This document shows, piece by piece, positions 1 to 8,317 of a DNA stretch of 64,000 nt. Within the stretch, counting starts at the first letter, position 1, and every line of letters starts with the position of its first letter. The stretch spans positions 434,001 to 498,000 of the forward strand of contig NZ_CP031356.1 in NCBI RefSeq assembly GCF_003355475.1. Direction: 5' to 3'. The stretch comes from Brachybacterium saurashtrense (GTDB lineage Bacteria; Actinomycetota; Actinomycetes; Actinomycetales; Dermabacteraceae). Below the pieces are notes generated by a model that worked only from the letters and a program-made list of their open reading frames with translations, ran no database searches and had not been told where the DNA came from. The position numbers were made by a program, and so were the translations under genes.

Positions 1-1
1 C

Positions 2-1120
2 GCCGTGCTCGCCCTCACCCTGGGCGCCGCCGGGCACGTGACGCCCGCGGCAGGTGCGTGGTTCGTGCTCGCGGGGACCGGTGCCGGGCTGCTCCTCGGC
101 GCCGCCTGGCTGGCCGGGCAGCTGCTGGACCCCGCCCCGCGCCGACTGCTCGCCGTCGCGCTGCTGGCACTGGCTGTCCTGCAGGCGGCGATGCCGCTTC
201 CCACGGGCCTGGGGGCCGCCTACCCCGTCGGCGCCCCGCATCCCGGTCTCTGGGCCGGGGCCCTGCTCGCCGCCGGGGCGGCGGCGATCAGCGTGGGCAT
301 CGCCCGGCTGGACCGGTTGCGCGGCCAGGTGCTGCGCGAGCAGGCGGCGCGCTGGGAGGCGGCCGGACGCACCGCGCTCGCCGGCGACCTCTCCGCGGCG
401 GCAGGCGCCTTCCGCCCGCCCCCGTCGGCCGGGCGTCGTCTGCGGGCGATCGGTGCGCGCCCCCTCGTGCTGCTGTACGCCCGACGGGACGCGGTCGCCT
501 GGCTGCGCAGCCCGGAGCGCCTCGCGGCCGGCACGGCGGCGGGGCTCTCGGGCGCGGCCGCGCTGGCAGGCTCCACCGTGCTCACCGGCCCCCTGGCCTG
601 GGCGGCCGTGCTCGGAGGGACGCTGGCCCTGTGGGGTGCCTCCGGGACGCTGGTCGACGGTCTCCGGCACGGGGTCCACACCCTGGGCGCGCCGGGACTG
701 TTCGGGCAGCGGGCCGGCGTCCAGGTGATGCTCCACGCCGTCGCCCCCACCGTGCTGCTGGCCCTGCTGGGGGCCCTCGGCGGCGGGCTCGCCGCGGCGG
801 TCGCCGGGGCGGGACCCGCCGCCGCGCTGCTCCCGGCGCTGCTGGCGCCGGTGCTGGTGGCCGGGCGGGCGCGCGACGCCGCGAAGGGGCCCATGCCGCT
901 GTCGCTCAGCACGCCGATGCCCACCGCGCAGGGCGACCTGTCGGTGCTGGCGATGCTGGCGTGGCAGTCCGACGCGATGCTGCTCGCGGCGCTGTCCGGG
1001 GCCGTGCTGGCGGGGCTGGGCGCCGCGGGCCAGCTCGGGCTCCTGCCCGGTGCGGCGGCGGTGCTTACGGCCGCGATGGCGCTGATGGCCGCGATGCGGC
1101 TGCGGGCCCTGGCACGATGA
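2..1120 (+). CDS. Polytopic integral membrane protein, 5' end outside window
   Basis: The reading frame is open to the left edge, so the true start lies upstream and the visible part is the C-terminal ~372 residues. It is extremely rich in Ala, Leu and Gly and holds several hydrophobic stretches, with a hydrophilic Arg-rich segment around residues 100-165 that is probably cytoplasmic. No catalytic motif is visible. Composition and layout recall the large actinobacterial membrane proteins that accompany ABC-type ATPases (DUF6297-like), but I cannot confirm that from the fragment. It ends 53 nt before the convergent aminotransferase gene. Treat it as an uncharacterised membrane protein, possibly a transporter permease component. 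Confidence 0.6.
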   Translation, partial: AVLALTLGAAGHVTPAAGAWFVLAGTGAGLLLGAAWLAGQLLDPAPRRLLAVALLALAVLQAAMPLPTGLGAAYPVGAPHPGLWAGALLAAGAAAISVGIARLDRLRGQVLREQAARWEAAGRTALAGDLSAAAGAFRPPPSAGRRLRAIGARPLVLLYARRDAVAWLRSPERLAAGTAAGLSGAAALAGSTVLTGPLAWAAVLGGTLALWGASGTLVDGLRHGVHTLGAPGLFGQRAGVQVMLHAVAPTVLLALLGALGGGLAAAVAGAGPAAALLPALLAPVLVAGRARDAAKGPMPLSLSTPMPTAQGDLSVLAMLAWQSDAMLLAALSGAVLAGLGAAGQLGLLPGAAAVLTAAMALMAAMRLRALAR

Positions 1121-1172
1121 GCCATGGTCGCCCGGGGAGCGTCGCAGTGCGGCGTGCCCGCCCGATGAGGGC

Positions 1173-2396
1173 TCAGCGGCGCGGGTGGGCGGCGATGACC
1201 TCGCCGAGGCGCCCGATCGCGTCCTCGATCACGGTGGGGGAGTGGGTGACGAAGCTCAGCCGCATCGTCGAACGGTCCGCGTGATCGGCGAAGAAGGACC
1301 ACCCGGGCAGGTACGCCACCCCGGAGTCGACCGCGTCGGCGAGCATCTCCTGGGCGTCGAACCCCTCGCCGAGCGCGGCCCACAGGAACATGCCGCCCTC
1401 GGGGTGGGTGACGTGCGCGCCGTCGGGCAGCACCGGCGTGAGCGTCCGCGCCATCGCGTCGCGGCGTTCGCGGTACACGCCGCTCACGCGGGCGATGTGC
1501 GTGTCGAGGTCCGCGGTCTCGAGGTAGCGGGCCACCGTGAGCTGGTCCACCACCGAGGACTGCATCGAGATCGCGGCCTTCGCGACCGCGAGCGTGTCCA
1601 GGATCGGGCCCTCGGCGCGCATCCAGCCGATCCGCACCCCGGGGCTCATCAGCTTGCTCATCGAGTTCAGCAGGATGGTGCGTTCGCCCATCCCGGGCAG
1701 CGAGGCGATCGGCGCCCAGCTGGTGCCCGAGAAGCTCAGCGCCCCGTACGGGTCGTCCTCGATGAGCGGCACGCCGGTGCGGCGCAGCACCTCGGCCACG
1801 GCCTCGCGTCGGGCGCGGGGCATGGTGCGCCCGGTGGGGTTCTGGAAGGTGGGGATCAGGTACACCATCCGCGGATGGTGGGTGCGGATCGCCTCCTCGA
1901 GCGCCTCGGCGATCACGCCGTCGTCGTCGGTGTCCACGCCGATCATGCGCGCGCCGTGCACCCCGAAGGCCTGCACCGCGGCGAGGTAGGTGGGCGACTC
2001 CACCAGCACCACGTCCCCGGGCTCGAGCATCGCCTGGGCGATCACGAACAGCCCCTCCTGGGAGCCGGAGGTGACCCGGATCTGGGAGGCATCGGTGGGC
2101 AGGTCCCGCGAGAGGCGCCGCGCCGCCTGCTCGCGCAGCTCGAGCTCGCCCTCGCTCACCCCGTACTGGAGCGCGCGGTGGCCCTGGTGCTGCAGCACCC
2201 AGTCGTAGCAGGCGGTGACGTCCTCGACGGCGAACAGCTCCGGATCCGGGATCCCGCCGGCGAAGGAGACCACGTCCTCGCGGGCGGCGAGGGCGAAGAT
2301 GTCCTTCAGCGGGGAGGAGGCCATCCCCGCGTAGCGGGCGGCGATGGGAAAGCGGTAGGGCTGCTGCGAGGGGTCGGGCGCGGTCATGAGGGTCAT
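1173..2396 (-). CDS. PLP-dependent aminotransferase, class I/II (2-aminoadipate/LysN-like)
   Basis: A 407-aa fold-type I aminotransferase. The start of the fold shows VSFAGGIPDPELF, typical of the subfamily that includes LysN, archaeal 2-aminoadipate aminotransferase and the catalytic half of MocR regulators. Other landmarks are the GSQEGL phosphate-binding turn, the FQNPTGR motif with the conserved Asn, EDDPYG with the Asp that contacts the pyridine nitrogen, and SMSKLMSPGVRIGW with the Schiff-base Lys. There is no N-terminal GntR-type HTH, so it is a stand-alone enzyme, not a MocR regulator. The substrate cannot be decided from sequence. It lies 60 nt downstream of ogt on the same strand and may be co-transcribed with the repair genes. 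An in-frame ATG 9 nt inside is an alternative start. Confidence 0.85.
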   Translation of the reverse strand: MTLMTAPDPSQQPYRFPIAARYAGMASSPLKDIFALAAREDVVSFAGGIPDPELFAVEDVTACYDWVLQHQGHRALQYGVSEGELELREQAARRLSRDLPTDASQIRVTSGSQEGLFVIAQAMLEPGDVVLVESPTYLAAVQAFGVHGARMIGVDTDDDGVIAEALEEAIRTHHPRMVYLIPTFQNPTGRTMPRARREAVAEVLRRTGVPLIEDDPYGALSFSGTSWAPIASLPGMGERTILLNSMSKLMSPGVRIGWMRAEGPILDTLAVAKAAISMQSSVVDQLTVARYLETADLDTHIARVSGVYRERRDAMARTLTPVLPDGAHVTHPEGGMFLWAALGEGFDAQEMLADAVDSGVAYLPGWSFFADHADRSTMRLSFVTHSPTVIEDAIGRLGEVIAAHPRR

Positions 2397-2456
2397 CGTG
2401 TCACGCGCTCGGCATCGAGGGAGGCCGTGCGCGCCCGCGCCGCGGGATGTGAGCGA

Positions 2457-2966
2457 TCAGGCGAGCGCGGCGCCCTCCAGGCGCAGCAGCGCCCGCTTCG
2501 TGTCCAGGCCGCCCGCGTAGCCGGTGAGGCTGCCGGTGCTGCCCAGCACCCGGTGGCAGGGCACCACGATCGAGAGCGGGTTCGCGCCCACCGCGGCGCC
2601 GACGGCCTGCGCCGCGCGCGGCGTGCCCAGCGCTCGGGCGATGGCGCCGTAGGTGGTGGTGGCCCCGCGCGGGATGGTGGTGAGGTGGCGCCACACGGCC
2701 TGCTGGAAGTCGGTGCCCCGGGCCGCGGTGGGCAGGTCGAAGGCCTCGCGCTCGCCGTCGAGGTACTCGCGCAGCTGGGCCGCGGCGGCGTCCAGCAGCG
2801 CATCGGGCCCCGGTGCCGGATCGCCGAGCCGGGAGGCGCCCGGGAAATGGGCCTGCCCGTCCCGCCACACCCCGGTCAGCGACTCGCCCTCCGCGGCGAT
2901 CAGGTAGTCGCCCAGCGGGGTGGGGACCCTGCGGTGGCGGGGTGCGTCGGTCGGTGCGGTGCTCAT
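2457..2966 (-). CDS. ogt: Methylated-DNA--protein-cysteine methyltransferase
   Basis: A 169-aa suicide repair protein that transfers the alkyl group from O6-alkylguanine (and O4-alkylthymine) to its own Cys. The hallmark PCHR motif gives Cys137 as acceptor. It is preceded by the FQQAVWRHLTTIPRGATTTYGAIA helix-turn-helix region and followed by TGYAGGLDTKRALL. Length and order match Ogt/MGMT proteins. The chosen ATG overlaps the stop codon of the upstream Ada-AlkA gene by 4 nt (ATGA), which implies translational coupling; the frame stays open further upstream, but that part is Pro/Arg noise overlapping the neighbour. It forms a two-gene alkylation-repair operon with that neighbour. Confidence 0.93.
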   Translation of the reverse strand: MSTAPTDAPRHRRVPTPLGDYLIAAEGESLTGVWRDGQAHFPGASRLGDPAPGPDALLDAAAAQLREYLDGEREAFDLPTAARGTDFQQAVWRHLTTIPRGATTTYGAIARALGTPRAAQAVGAAVGANPLSIVVPCHRVLGSTGSLTGYAGGLDTKRALLRLEGAALA

Positions 2967-4558
2967 GAGGGCGGTCCTTCCACGGGGGCGGGGGTGTGCG
3001 GGGCAGGGGTGGCGGAAACGGTGCCGCCGCGGCGGAGCGCGGCGGCGTGGTGCCACAGGTGCAGGCAGGCGTAGGAGCGCCAGGGCGAGGCGGCCCGCAG
3101 CGCGGCGGCGAGCGCGGCGTGGTTCTCGGCGAGGCCGAGGTCGCGGGCGGCGGCGAGCAGCGCGGCGTCACGGGCGGGGGCGACGTCCACCGCCCGCACC
3201 CCGCGCAGCAGCACGTAGTCGGCGGTCCACGGCCCCACCCCGGGCAGCGCGAGCAGGTGCTCGCGCAGAGCCTGCGGGCCGGCCGCCTCCTCGAGCGCAG
3301 GGGAGGGGACGGCGCTGGCGAGCGTGCGGCGGCGGGCCGACGGGCCTCGGAACCACTCCGCGGCCGTCGCCGCGGCGCGCATGGGATCCACCGGCAGGCG
3401 GTGCACGCCCCCGGGGCGCAGGGCCTCGGGCAGCTCCTCGGTGAGCAGGTCGGTGGCGCGGGTGATCTGCTCCCGAGCCTGGGCGGTGGTGATCTGCTGG
3501 CCGGTGATCGCCCACAGCAGCGCCTCGCGAGGGCTCGGCGTCCCGGGCAGGCGCACCCCGGGGCGCGCCGCGACGAGCGGGGCGAGGGCCGGCAGGGCCT
3601 CGACGAGCCCGGCGTCGATGCCCACGGGGTCCGCGTCCAGGTCCAGCAGGTGGCGCACGGCGGCGAGGGCCGCGGCGTGGTCGCGCAGGTCCGCGAGCCT
3701 CAGCCGCGCGGCGAGCGGGGCCGGGCCCGCCAGGTCCACGCGCACCACGCCCGGCCCGTGCGGGAGGCGCAGCGCCCTGGTCCACACGAATCCGTCGAGC
3801 TGCTCGACGCCCGGCACGGCGCGATGGGAGAACCAGTCCGCGAGACCCGCGCCGTCGAAGGGGCCGCGCAGGGCGAGGCGCGCGGTGACCGAGGCGCCCT
3901 GGCCGATGGGGCACTGCGCGCCGGCCCCGGCCGCACCATGGCATCCGTCGGCCTCGGCACGGACGCCGGGGCCGTCCTCGGGGCGGGAGCCCCGCGCACC
4001 GCGGCTGCGCTCCCGGACCACGGAGGGGGCGTGGCCGAACAGGCGGGAGAAGGCGTCGTGGAACTGGCGCTCCGAACCGAAGCCGGCGATGTGCGCGATG
4101 GTCGCCAGCGGCAGGTCCGAGCCGGTGACGAGATCGTGGGCGCGCCGGGCCCGCAGGATCCGGGCGTGGGCGAGAGCGCCCGCGCCGGTGCGCTCCACCA
4201 GCGCCCGGTGCAGGGTCCGCTCGGAGACCGCCAGCCGTGCGGCGAGCGCGGGGACGGTCCCGTCGCCGTCGAGCGCCCCGGCCTCGAGCAGGCGCAGCGC
4301 CCGCCCCGCGAGCGAGCCCGCGGGGTCGTCGTCGGGGCTGCCGGGCGGTGCCGTCGGGCCGCAGCGCTTGCAGGCGCGGTAGCCGGCCGCGACCGCCGCG
4401 GCGGCCGAGGGCACGAACTCCACCCCGCCGCGGGAGGGGGTGCGTGCCGGGCAGGAGGGGCGGCAGAAGATCCCGGTGGAGCGCACGCAGGTGAAGAACA
4501 TCCCGTCGAAGCGCGCGTCCCGGGCGCGGATCGCCGCGAAGCGCTCGTCGTCGGTCAT
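2963..4558 (-). CDS. Ada-type methyl-phosphotriester sensor/AraC fused to AlkA DNA-3-methyladenine glycosylase
   Basis: A 531-aa fusion. Residues ~1-75 form the Ada zinc domain with Cys32, Cys36, Cys63 and Cys66 (TGIFCRPSC and CKRCGP), where Cys32 would take methyl from DNA phosphotriesters. Residues ~85-185 are an AraC-type HTH region (AGFGSERQFHDAFSRLFG). Residues ~230-515 are an AlkA glycosylase with a helix-hairpin-helix LPGVGPWTADYVLLRG followed by the catalytic Asp in APARDAAL. The protein thus senses methylation damage, probably activates its own operon, and removes alkylated bases by itself. I chose the ATG at 4558 because GGAGG sits 10 nt upstream; the ATG 9 nt earlier is almost on top of that site. 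Overlaps ogt by 4 nt. Confidence 0.9.
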   Translation of the reverse strand: MTDDERFAAIRARDARFDGMFFTCVRSTGIFCRPSCPARTPSRGGVEFVPSAAAAVAAGYRACKRCGPTAPPGSPDDDPAGSLAGRALRLLEAGALDGDGTVPALAARLAVSERTLHRALVERTGAGALAHARILRARRAHDLVTGSDLPLATIAHIAGFGSERQFHDAFSRLFGHAPSVVRERSRGARGSRPEDGPGVRAEADGCHGAAGAGAQCPIGQGASVTARLALRGPFDGAGLADWFSHRAVPGVEQLDGFVWTRALRLPHGPGVVRVDLAGPAPLAARLRLADLRDHAAALAAVRHLLDLDADPVGIDAGLVEALPALAPLVAARPGVRLPGTPSPREALLWAITGQQITTAQAREQITRATDLLTEELPEALRPGGVHRLPVDPMRAAATAAEWFRGPSARRRTLASAVPSPALEEAAGPQALREHLLALPGVGPWTADYVLLRGVRAVDVAPARDAALLAAARDLGLAENHAALAAALRAASPWRSYACLHLWHHAAALRRGGTVSATPAPHTPAPVEGPPS

Positions 4559-4676
4559 CGTCTGCATGCCTCCAGTGAACCGCGCCCGGGCCTGCGGCAC
4601 CAGCGGGATTCGGCCAGCGCGGCGGGCGCAGGCCCGACCGCACCGGACTCCGCGCAATCCCGGCACGGACGCGAAC

Positions 4677-4709
4677 AGGCCGCATCCCCGGAGAGAGGGG
4701 ATGCGGCCT
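4677..4709 (-). terminator. Strong hairpin terminator after tRNA-Gly
   Basis: A perfect 13-bp inverted repeat (aggccgcatcccc / ggggatgcggcct) with a 7-nt loop lies 10 nt beyond the 3' end of tRNA-Gly on the minus strand. It has no long T tract, as is usual for actinobacterial intrinsic terminators. Confidence 0.75.
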
Positions 4710-4719
4710 GCGCGATCGG

Positions 4720-4790
4720 AGCGGGCGACGGGAATCGAACCCGCGTAATCAGTTTGGAAGACTGAGGCTCTACCATTGAGCTACGCCCGC
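4720..4790 (-). tRNA. tRNA-Gly (anticodon TCC)
   Basis: Read on the minus strand, the sequence folds into a complete cloverleaf. The 7-bp acceptor is GCGGGCG/CGCCCGC, the D arm GCTCAATGGTAGAGC, the anticodon stem TCAGT/ACTGA with loop CTTCCAA (anticodon TCC), and the T arm CGGGTTCGATTCCCG. CCA is not encoded; position 4720 supplies the discriminator base. A hairpin terminator follows directly. Confidence 0.95.
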
Positions 4791-4905
4791 GTGCCGCCCC
4801 ATTGAACCAGATCAGGGGCTCCGGGGCACATCCGCAGTGGCCCAGGTGACATGCATCTGCTCACAGGGTCCATCCCCGCTCCGGGCGTCGTGCGCGCAGA
4901 ACGGG

Positions 4906-4911
4906 TAATAT
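4906..4911 (+). promoter_or_regulatory. -10 box of tRNA-Pro promoter
   Basis: TAATAT stands 16 nt before the first base of tRNA-Pro, a near-consensus -10 element, unusually A/T-rich for this window. No clear -35 match was seen 17 nt upstream. Confidence 0.5.
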
Positions 4912-4927
4912 CCCCTGGGTTGCCCTC

Positions 4928-5001
4928 CGGGGTGTAGCTCAGCTTGGTAGAGCACCCGCTTTGGGAGCGGGAAGTCGCAGGTTCAAATCCTGTCACCCCG
5001 A
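4928..5001 (+). tRNA. tRNA-Pro (anticodon TGG)
   Basis: Cloverleaf with acceptor CGGGGTG/CACCCCG, D arm GCTCAGCTTGGTAGAGC, anticodon stem CCCGC/GCGGG with loop TTTGGGA (anticodon TGG), and T arm CAGGTTCAAATCCTG. Position 5001 (A) is the discriminator and CCA is not encoded. It lies upstream of trigger factor, oriented with it and divergent from tRNA-Gly. Confidence 0.95.
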
Positions 5002-5085
5002 CTCCGCGCCGGGTCGCCGCCGTGCGGGCCCCGGAGCGCCACGAGAAACGTCCATATGATGTCCATCCACAGGGAGACCTGACCA

Positions 5086-6582
5086 GTGAAGACCGAGTCC
5101 GAGAAGCTCAGCCCCACCCGGGTGAAGCTCACCGTCGAGGTGCCTTTCGACGAGCTCAAGCCGGCCGTCGAGGCCGCCACCGCAAAGATCGCCGATCAGG
5201 TGCAGATCCCGGGCTTCCGCAAGGGCAAGGTCCCCTCCAAGCTCGTCGAGCAGCGCTTCGGCCGCCCCGCGATCATGCAGGAGGCCGTCAACGACGCCCT
5301 GCCCGACTTCTACCAGCAGGCCGCGGCCGAGGCGGAGCTCAAGCCCGTCGGCCGCCCCGAGGTCGAGGTGAACGAGGTCCCGGGCCTGGACGGCTCCGAG
5401 GAGGGCAACCTGCTCTTCACCGTCGAGCAGGACGTGCGCCCCGAGATCACCCTGCCGGACTTCGCCTCCTATGAGGTGGAGATCGAGGAGCCCGAGGTCG
5501 ACGAGGACGCCGTCGAGGTGCGCCTGACCGAGCTCCGTGAGCGCTTCGGCACCCTGGTGGGTGTGGACCGCCCCGCCGAGAACGGTGACTTCGTCTCCCT
5601 CGACATGGTCGCCACCATCGAGGACGAGGAGATCGAGTCCGTCGAGGGCGTCTCCTACCAGATCGGCGAGGGCAACATGCTCGAGGGCCTCGACGAGGCG
5701 CTCATCGGCCTCTCCGCCGAGGAGACCACGACCTTCGTCTCGAAGCTCGCCGGCGGCGACCGCGCCGGCGAGGAGGCGCAGGTCAAGGTCACCGCGCAGT
5801 CCGTCAAGGTGCGCGAGCTGCCCGAGGCCGACGACGAGTTCGCCGAGATGGCCTCCGAGTTCGACACCATCGACGAGCTCAAGGAGGACCTCAAGGTCCA
5901 GGCCGCCCAGGACGCCGAGGGCAACCGCGTGTCCCTGGCCCGCAACGCGCTGCTCGAGAAGCTCCTGGAGGAGCTCGAGATCCCGGTGCCCGCGCAGCTC
6001 GTCGACGACGAGATCGCCTCCCACCTCGAGAACGAGGGCAAGGAGGCCGGCGACCCGCACGGCGAGGAGATCCGCGAGGACACCGAGAAGGCGATCCGCG
6101 CGCAGTTCCTGCTCGACGAGCTCAACGCCACCCGCGAGGTGCAGGTCGACCAGAACGACCTCATGAGCTACGTGACCCAGCTCTCCGGCCAGTACGGCAT
6201 CGAGCCGAACCAGCTGCTGCAGATGCTGGCCCAGTCCGGCCAGCTCGAGCAGATCTTCGGCGAGGTGCAGCGCTCCAAGGCGCTGGACGTGGTGCTCGCG
6301 GACGTCATCGTCAAGAACGCCTCCGGCGACGTGCTGGACCTGGGCCTGAAGGCCGAGGAGCCCGAGGACGAGGCCGCTGACGAGGACGAGGCCGCCGAGG
6401 AGAAGCCGGCGAAGAAGGCCGCCGCGAAGAAGGCCCCGGCGAAGAAGGCCGCGGCCGCGGAGGACGACGCCGAGGAGAAGCCGGCGAAGAAGGCTCCGGC
6501 CAAGAAGGCCGCCGCCAAGAAGGCCCCGGCCAAGAAGGCCGCCACGAAGGACGAGGCCGCCGAGGCGACCGACTCCGAGTGA
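5086..6582 (+). CDS. tig: Trigger factor with Lys/Ala-rich C-terminal tail
   Basis: A 498-aa ribosome-associated chaperone and peptidyl-prolyl isomerase that meets nascent chains at the exit tunnel. The N-terminal ribosome-docking domain carries the signature GFRKGKVP near residue 43, followed by an FKBP-like PPIase domain (ENGDFVSLDMVATIED, GEGNMLEGLDEALIG) and a helical C-terminal substrate cradle to about residue 430. The last ~65 residues are a repetitive tail of KKAAAKKAPAKK-type units mixed with acidic stretches, beyond the usual family length of ~430-450. That tail resembles the lysine-rich ends of histone H1-like actinobacterial proteins. The GTG start is preceded by a GGGAGA ribosome site. 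Followed by a strong bidirectional hairpin. Confidence 0.95.
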   Translation: MKTESEKLSPTRVKLTVEVPFDELKPAVEAATAKIADQVQIPGFRKGKVPSKLVEQRFGRPAIMQEAVNDALPDFYQQAAAEAELKPVGRPEVEVNEVPGLDGSEEGNLLFTVEQDVRPEITLPDFASYEVEIEEPEVDEDAVEVRLTELRERFGTLVGVDRPAENGDFVSLDMVATIEDEEIESVEGVSYQIGEGNMLEGLDEALIGLSAEETTTFVSKLAGGDRAGEEAQVKVTAQSVKVRELPEADDEFAEMASEFDTIDELKEDLKVQAAQDAEGNRVSLARNALLEKLLEELEIPVPAQLVDDEIASHLENEGKEAGDPHGEEIREDTEKAIRAQFLLDELNATREVQVDQNDLMSYVTQLSGQYGIEPNQLLQMLAQSGQLEQIFGEVQRSKALDVVLADVIVKNASGDVLDLGLKAEEPEDEAADEDEAAEEKPAKKAAAKKAPAKKAAAAEDDAEEKPAKKAPAKKAAAKKAPAKKAATKDEAAEATDSE

Positions 6583-6611
6583 CCCACCGCCCCCGCACGG
6601 GGGCGGACGAG

Positions 6612-6651
6612 ACGGCGGGCCGTCATCCCTGCGGGGATGGCGGCCCGCCGT
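6612..6651. terminator. Bidirectional hairpin terminator between tig and the RibD-like gene
   Basis: Two 18-nt arms (6612-6629 and 6634-6651) pair with only one G-T wobble around a 4-nt loop. The hairpin sits between two convergent genes and can serve both. Just downstream (6661-6700) a short unit of the form ccctcggggccgggg is repeated. Confidence 0.75.
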
Positions 6652-6699
6652 CGTCGGCAGGGACCCTCGGGGCCGGGGCCCTCGGGGCCGGGGCCGGGG

Positions 6700-7275
6700 T
6701 CAGTCGCGCCGTGGCCGGTACAGCCGTCCGCAGGTCTCGGGGTCGGCCCCGAGGGTCCCCGCCGGCTCCCAGCGCACGCGTCGCCCGCCGGGCACCGAGA
6801 AGATCCGCGTCCCGTCCCCGAGGAACACCGGCACCGTCCACACCTGCAGCACGTCCACCAGGTCGTGCTCGAGGGCCTGCCGGGCGATGTCCGCGCTGAT
6901 GATCTGCACGTCCTTCTCCCCGGCGATCTCCTTCGCCCGGCGCACGGCCTCGCGCACGTCCACGTTCCAGGCGATCACGGAGGAATCCTCCGCCAGCTCC
7001 TCCGGCCGATGGGTGAGGATGATCTCCGTGCCCGTGTACGCCCCGCCGTAGGCCTCCGCCGTCAGCGCGTCCCGCTCGCCGGCCTGGGCGAGGGCGGCGT
7101 CGTAGCCGTCACGGCCGGAGAGGATCGCCCCCACGGCCGCGGCGAGGGCGGCGGTGTCCTCCGGCGCGGGGCCGGCCATCGACGCCGGCAGATCGCCGAG
7201 GAAGCTCATGTCGTGCCCCGGCCCGGCGAGGAATCCGTCCAGCGACGCACTGAACCCCCAGACGACCTGTGCCAT
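6700..7275 (-). CDS. Dihydrofolate reductase family protein (RibD C-terminal domain)
   Basis: A 191-aa single-domain protein of the DHFR-like RibD_C superfamily, which usually act as NADPH-dependent reductases of unknown substrate. Landmarks are the opening strand with ASLDGFLAGPGHD, the GAILSGRDGYD loop, and the C-terminal DVLQVWTVPVFLGDGTRIF block followed by a final strand. The length fits the family. A GGAGG site lies 8 nt before the ATG. It converges on tig and shares the hairpin at its 3' end. Antibiotic or folate roles cannot be inferred; many of these proteins are uncharacterised. Confidence 0.85.
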   Translation of the reverse strand: MAQVVWGFSASLDGFLAGPGHDMSFLGDLPASMAGPAPEDTAALAAAVGAILSGRDGYDAALAQAGERDALTAEAYGGAYTGTEIILTHRPEELAEDSSVIAWNVDVREAVRRAKEIAGEKDVQIISADIARQALEHDLVDVLQVWTVPVFLGDGTRIFSVPGGRRVRWEPAGTLGADPETCGRLYRPRRD

Positions 7276-7441
7276 CAGCGCCCTCCTCGGCAGCAGCGGT
7301 GCTCCCGCGCCGCACGGCGCGATGCAACCATGCTCCGGGGGCGCAGGGGGACCGTCAAGGGCTGCACCGGCCGGGGTCGGTGGACTCGACGAGGTGTCGG
7401 TGCGGCGGGCGCGGCGCCTGCACGGCGCCGGGGAGCACGAG

Positions 7442-7469
7442 GGCCCGGTCTCCGTGCGGAGACCGGGCC
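7442..7469 (-). terminator. Hairpin terminator of the NlpC/P60 gene
   Basis: A perfect 12-bp stem (ggcccggtctcc / ggagaccgggcc) with a GTGC loop lies 17 nt after the stop of the NlpC/P60 gene on the minus strand. Confidence 0.7.
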
Positions 7470-7486
7470 TTCGGGGAGCGGGGTGA

Positions 7487-8317
7487 TCAGCGGTAGGTGA
7501 CGTAGCCGATCGGGTTGCCCCAGATGGAGCGCTCCACGACGCGCTGCTTCGAGCCGGAGGCGTCGATGATCTGACCGTTGCCGATGTAGATCGCGACGTG
7601 GCCGGACCAGGCCACGATGTCGCCCGGCTGCGCCTCGGACTGCGAGATCCAGCGGCCGCCGTTGGCGATCTGGCTCGAGGTGCGCGGCACGTCGATGCCG
7701 GCCGCCGCGTAGGCGTAGTTCACCAGGCCGGAGCAGTCCATGCCGCTGAGGGAGGCGCCGCCCCAGCTGTACGGGGTGCCGAGCGCCGAGCGCGCCGCGT
7801 CGACGATCGCGTTCGAGCTGGAGGTCGAGGAGGAGGTGGAGACGGACGCGCCGCCGGTGGAGACGCCGCCGCCGGCGTTCAGGGAGCCGCGGGTCTGGGG
7901 GCCCACGATCCCGTCCACGAGCAGGCCGTTGGCGGACTGGTAGCTCTTCACCGCGGCGTGGGTGCGCGGGCCGAAGACGCCGTCCACCGCGAGGCTCGCG
8001 CCGTGGTCGTTGAGCGCGGACTGGAGATCCTGGACCGCGCCGCCGCGGGAGCCCCAGCGCAGCTTCTGCGTGGAGTCGAGCACGGCCGACGGGGTGACGA
8101 CGGTGGGGGCCGCGGGAGCGGTCGTCGCGGCGGGGGCGCTCACGGCCGGGGCGGCGGGAGCGGCCGGGGCGGCCTGCGCCGCGCCGCCGGTGAACGCGGT
8201 GCCCACGACGACGGTGCCGAGCACGGCGGCGCCACCGAGGCCGCGCGCGGCGCGCTGGGCGTGGTGGGTGGGCAGCTGGGCGCGGCCGGGGGTGCGGTGG
8301 GTGTTGTGCTGAGCCAT
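7487..8317 (-). CDS. Secreted NlpC/P60 peptidoglycan hydrolase with peptidoglycan-binding domain
   Basis: A 276-aa exported cell-wall endopeptidase. Residues ~1-55 look like a long actinobacterial signal peptide (basic start, hydrophobic core, Ala-rich cut region), then an Ala/Pro/Thr linker. Around residues 85-145 lies a PG_binding_1 domain (GSRGGAVQDLQSALNDHG, VDGVFGPRTHAAVKSYQ). The last ~105 residues are the NlpC/P60 catalytic domain, with nucleophile Cys in GMDCSGLVNYAY and His in GHVAIYIGNGQIID. Such enzymes cut stem-peptide bonds during growth or daughter-cell separation. The gene is single, with a long upstream region shared with clpP1 and its own terminator. Confidence 0.92.
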   Translation of the reverse strand: MAQHNTHRTPGRAQLPTHHAQRAARGLGGAAVLGTVVVGTAFTGGAAQAAPAAPAAPAVSAPAATTAPAAPTVVTPSAVLDSTQKLRWGSRGGAVQDLQSALNDHGASLAVDGVFGPRTHAAVKSYQSANGLLVDGIVGPQTRGSLNAGGGVSTGGASVSTSSSTSSSNAIVDAARSALGTPYSWGGASLSGMDCSGLVNYAYAAAGIDVPRTSSQIANGGRWISQSEAQPGDIVAWSGHVAIYIGNGQIIDASGSKQRVVERSIWGNPIGYVTYR

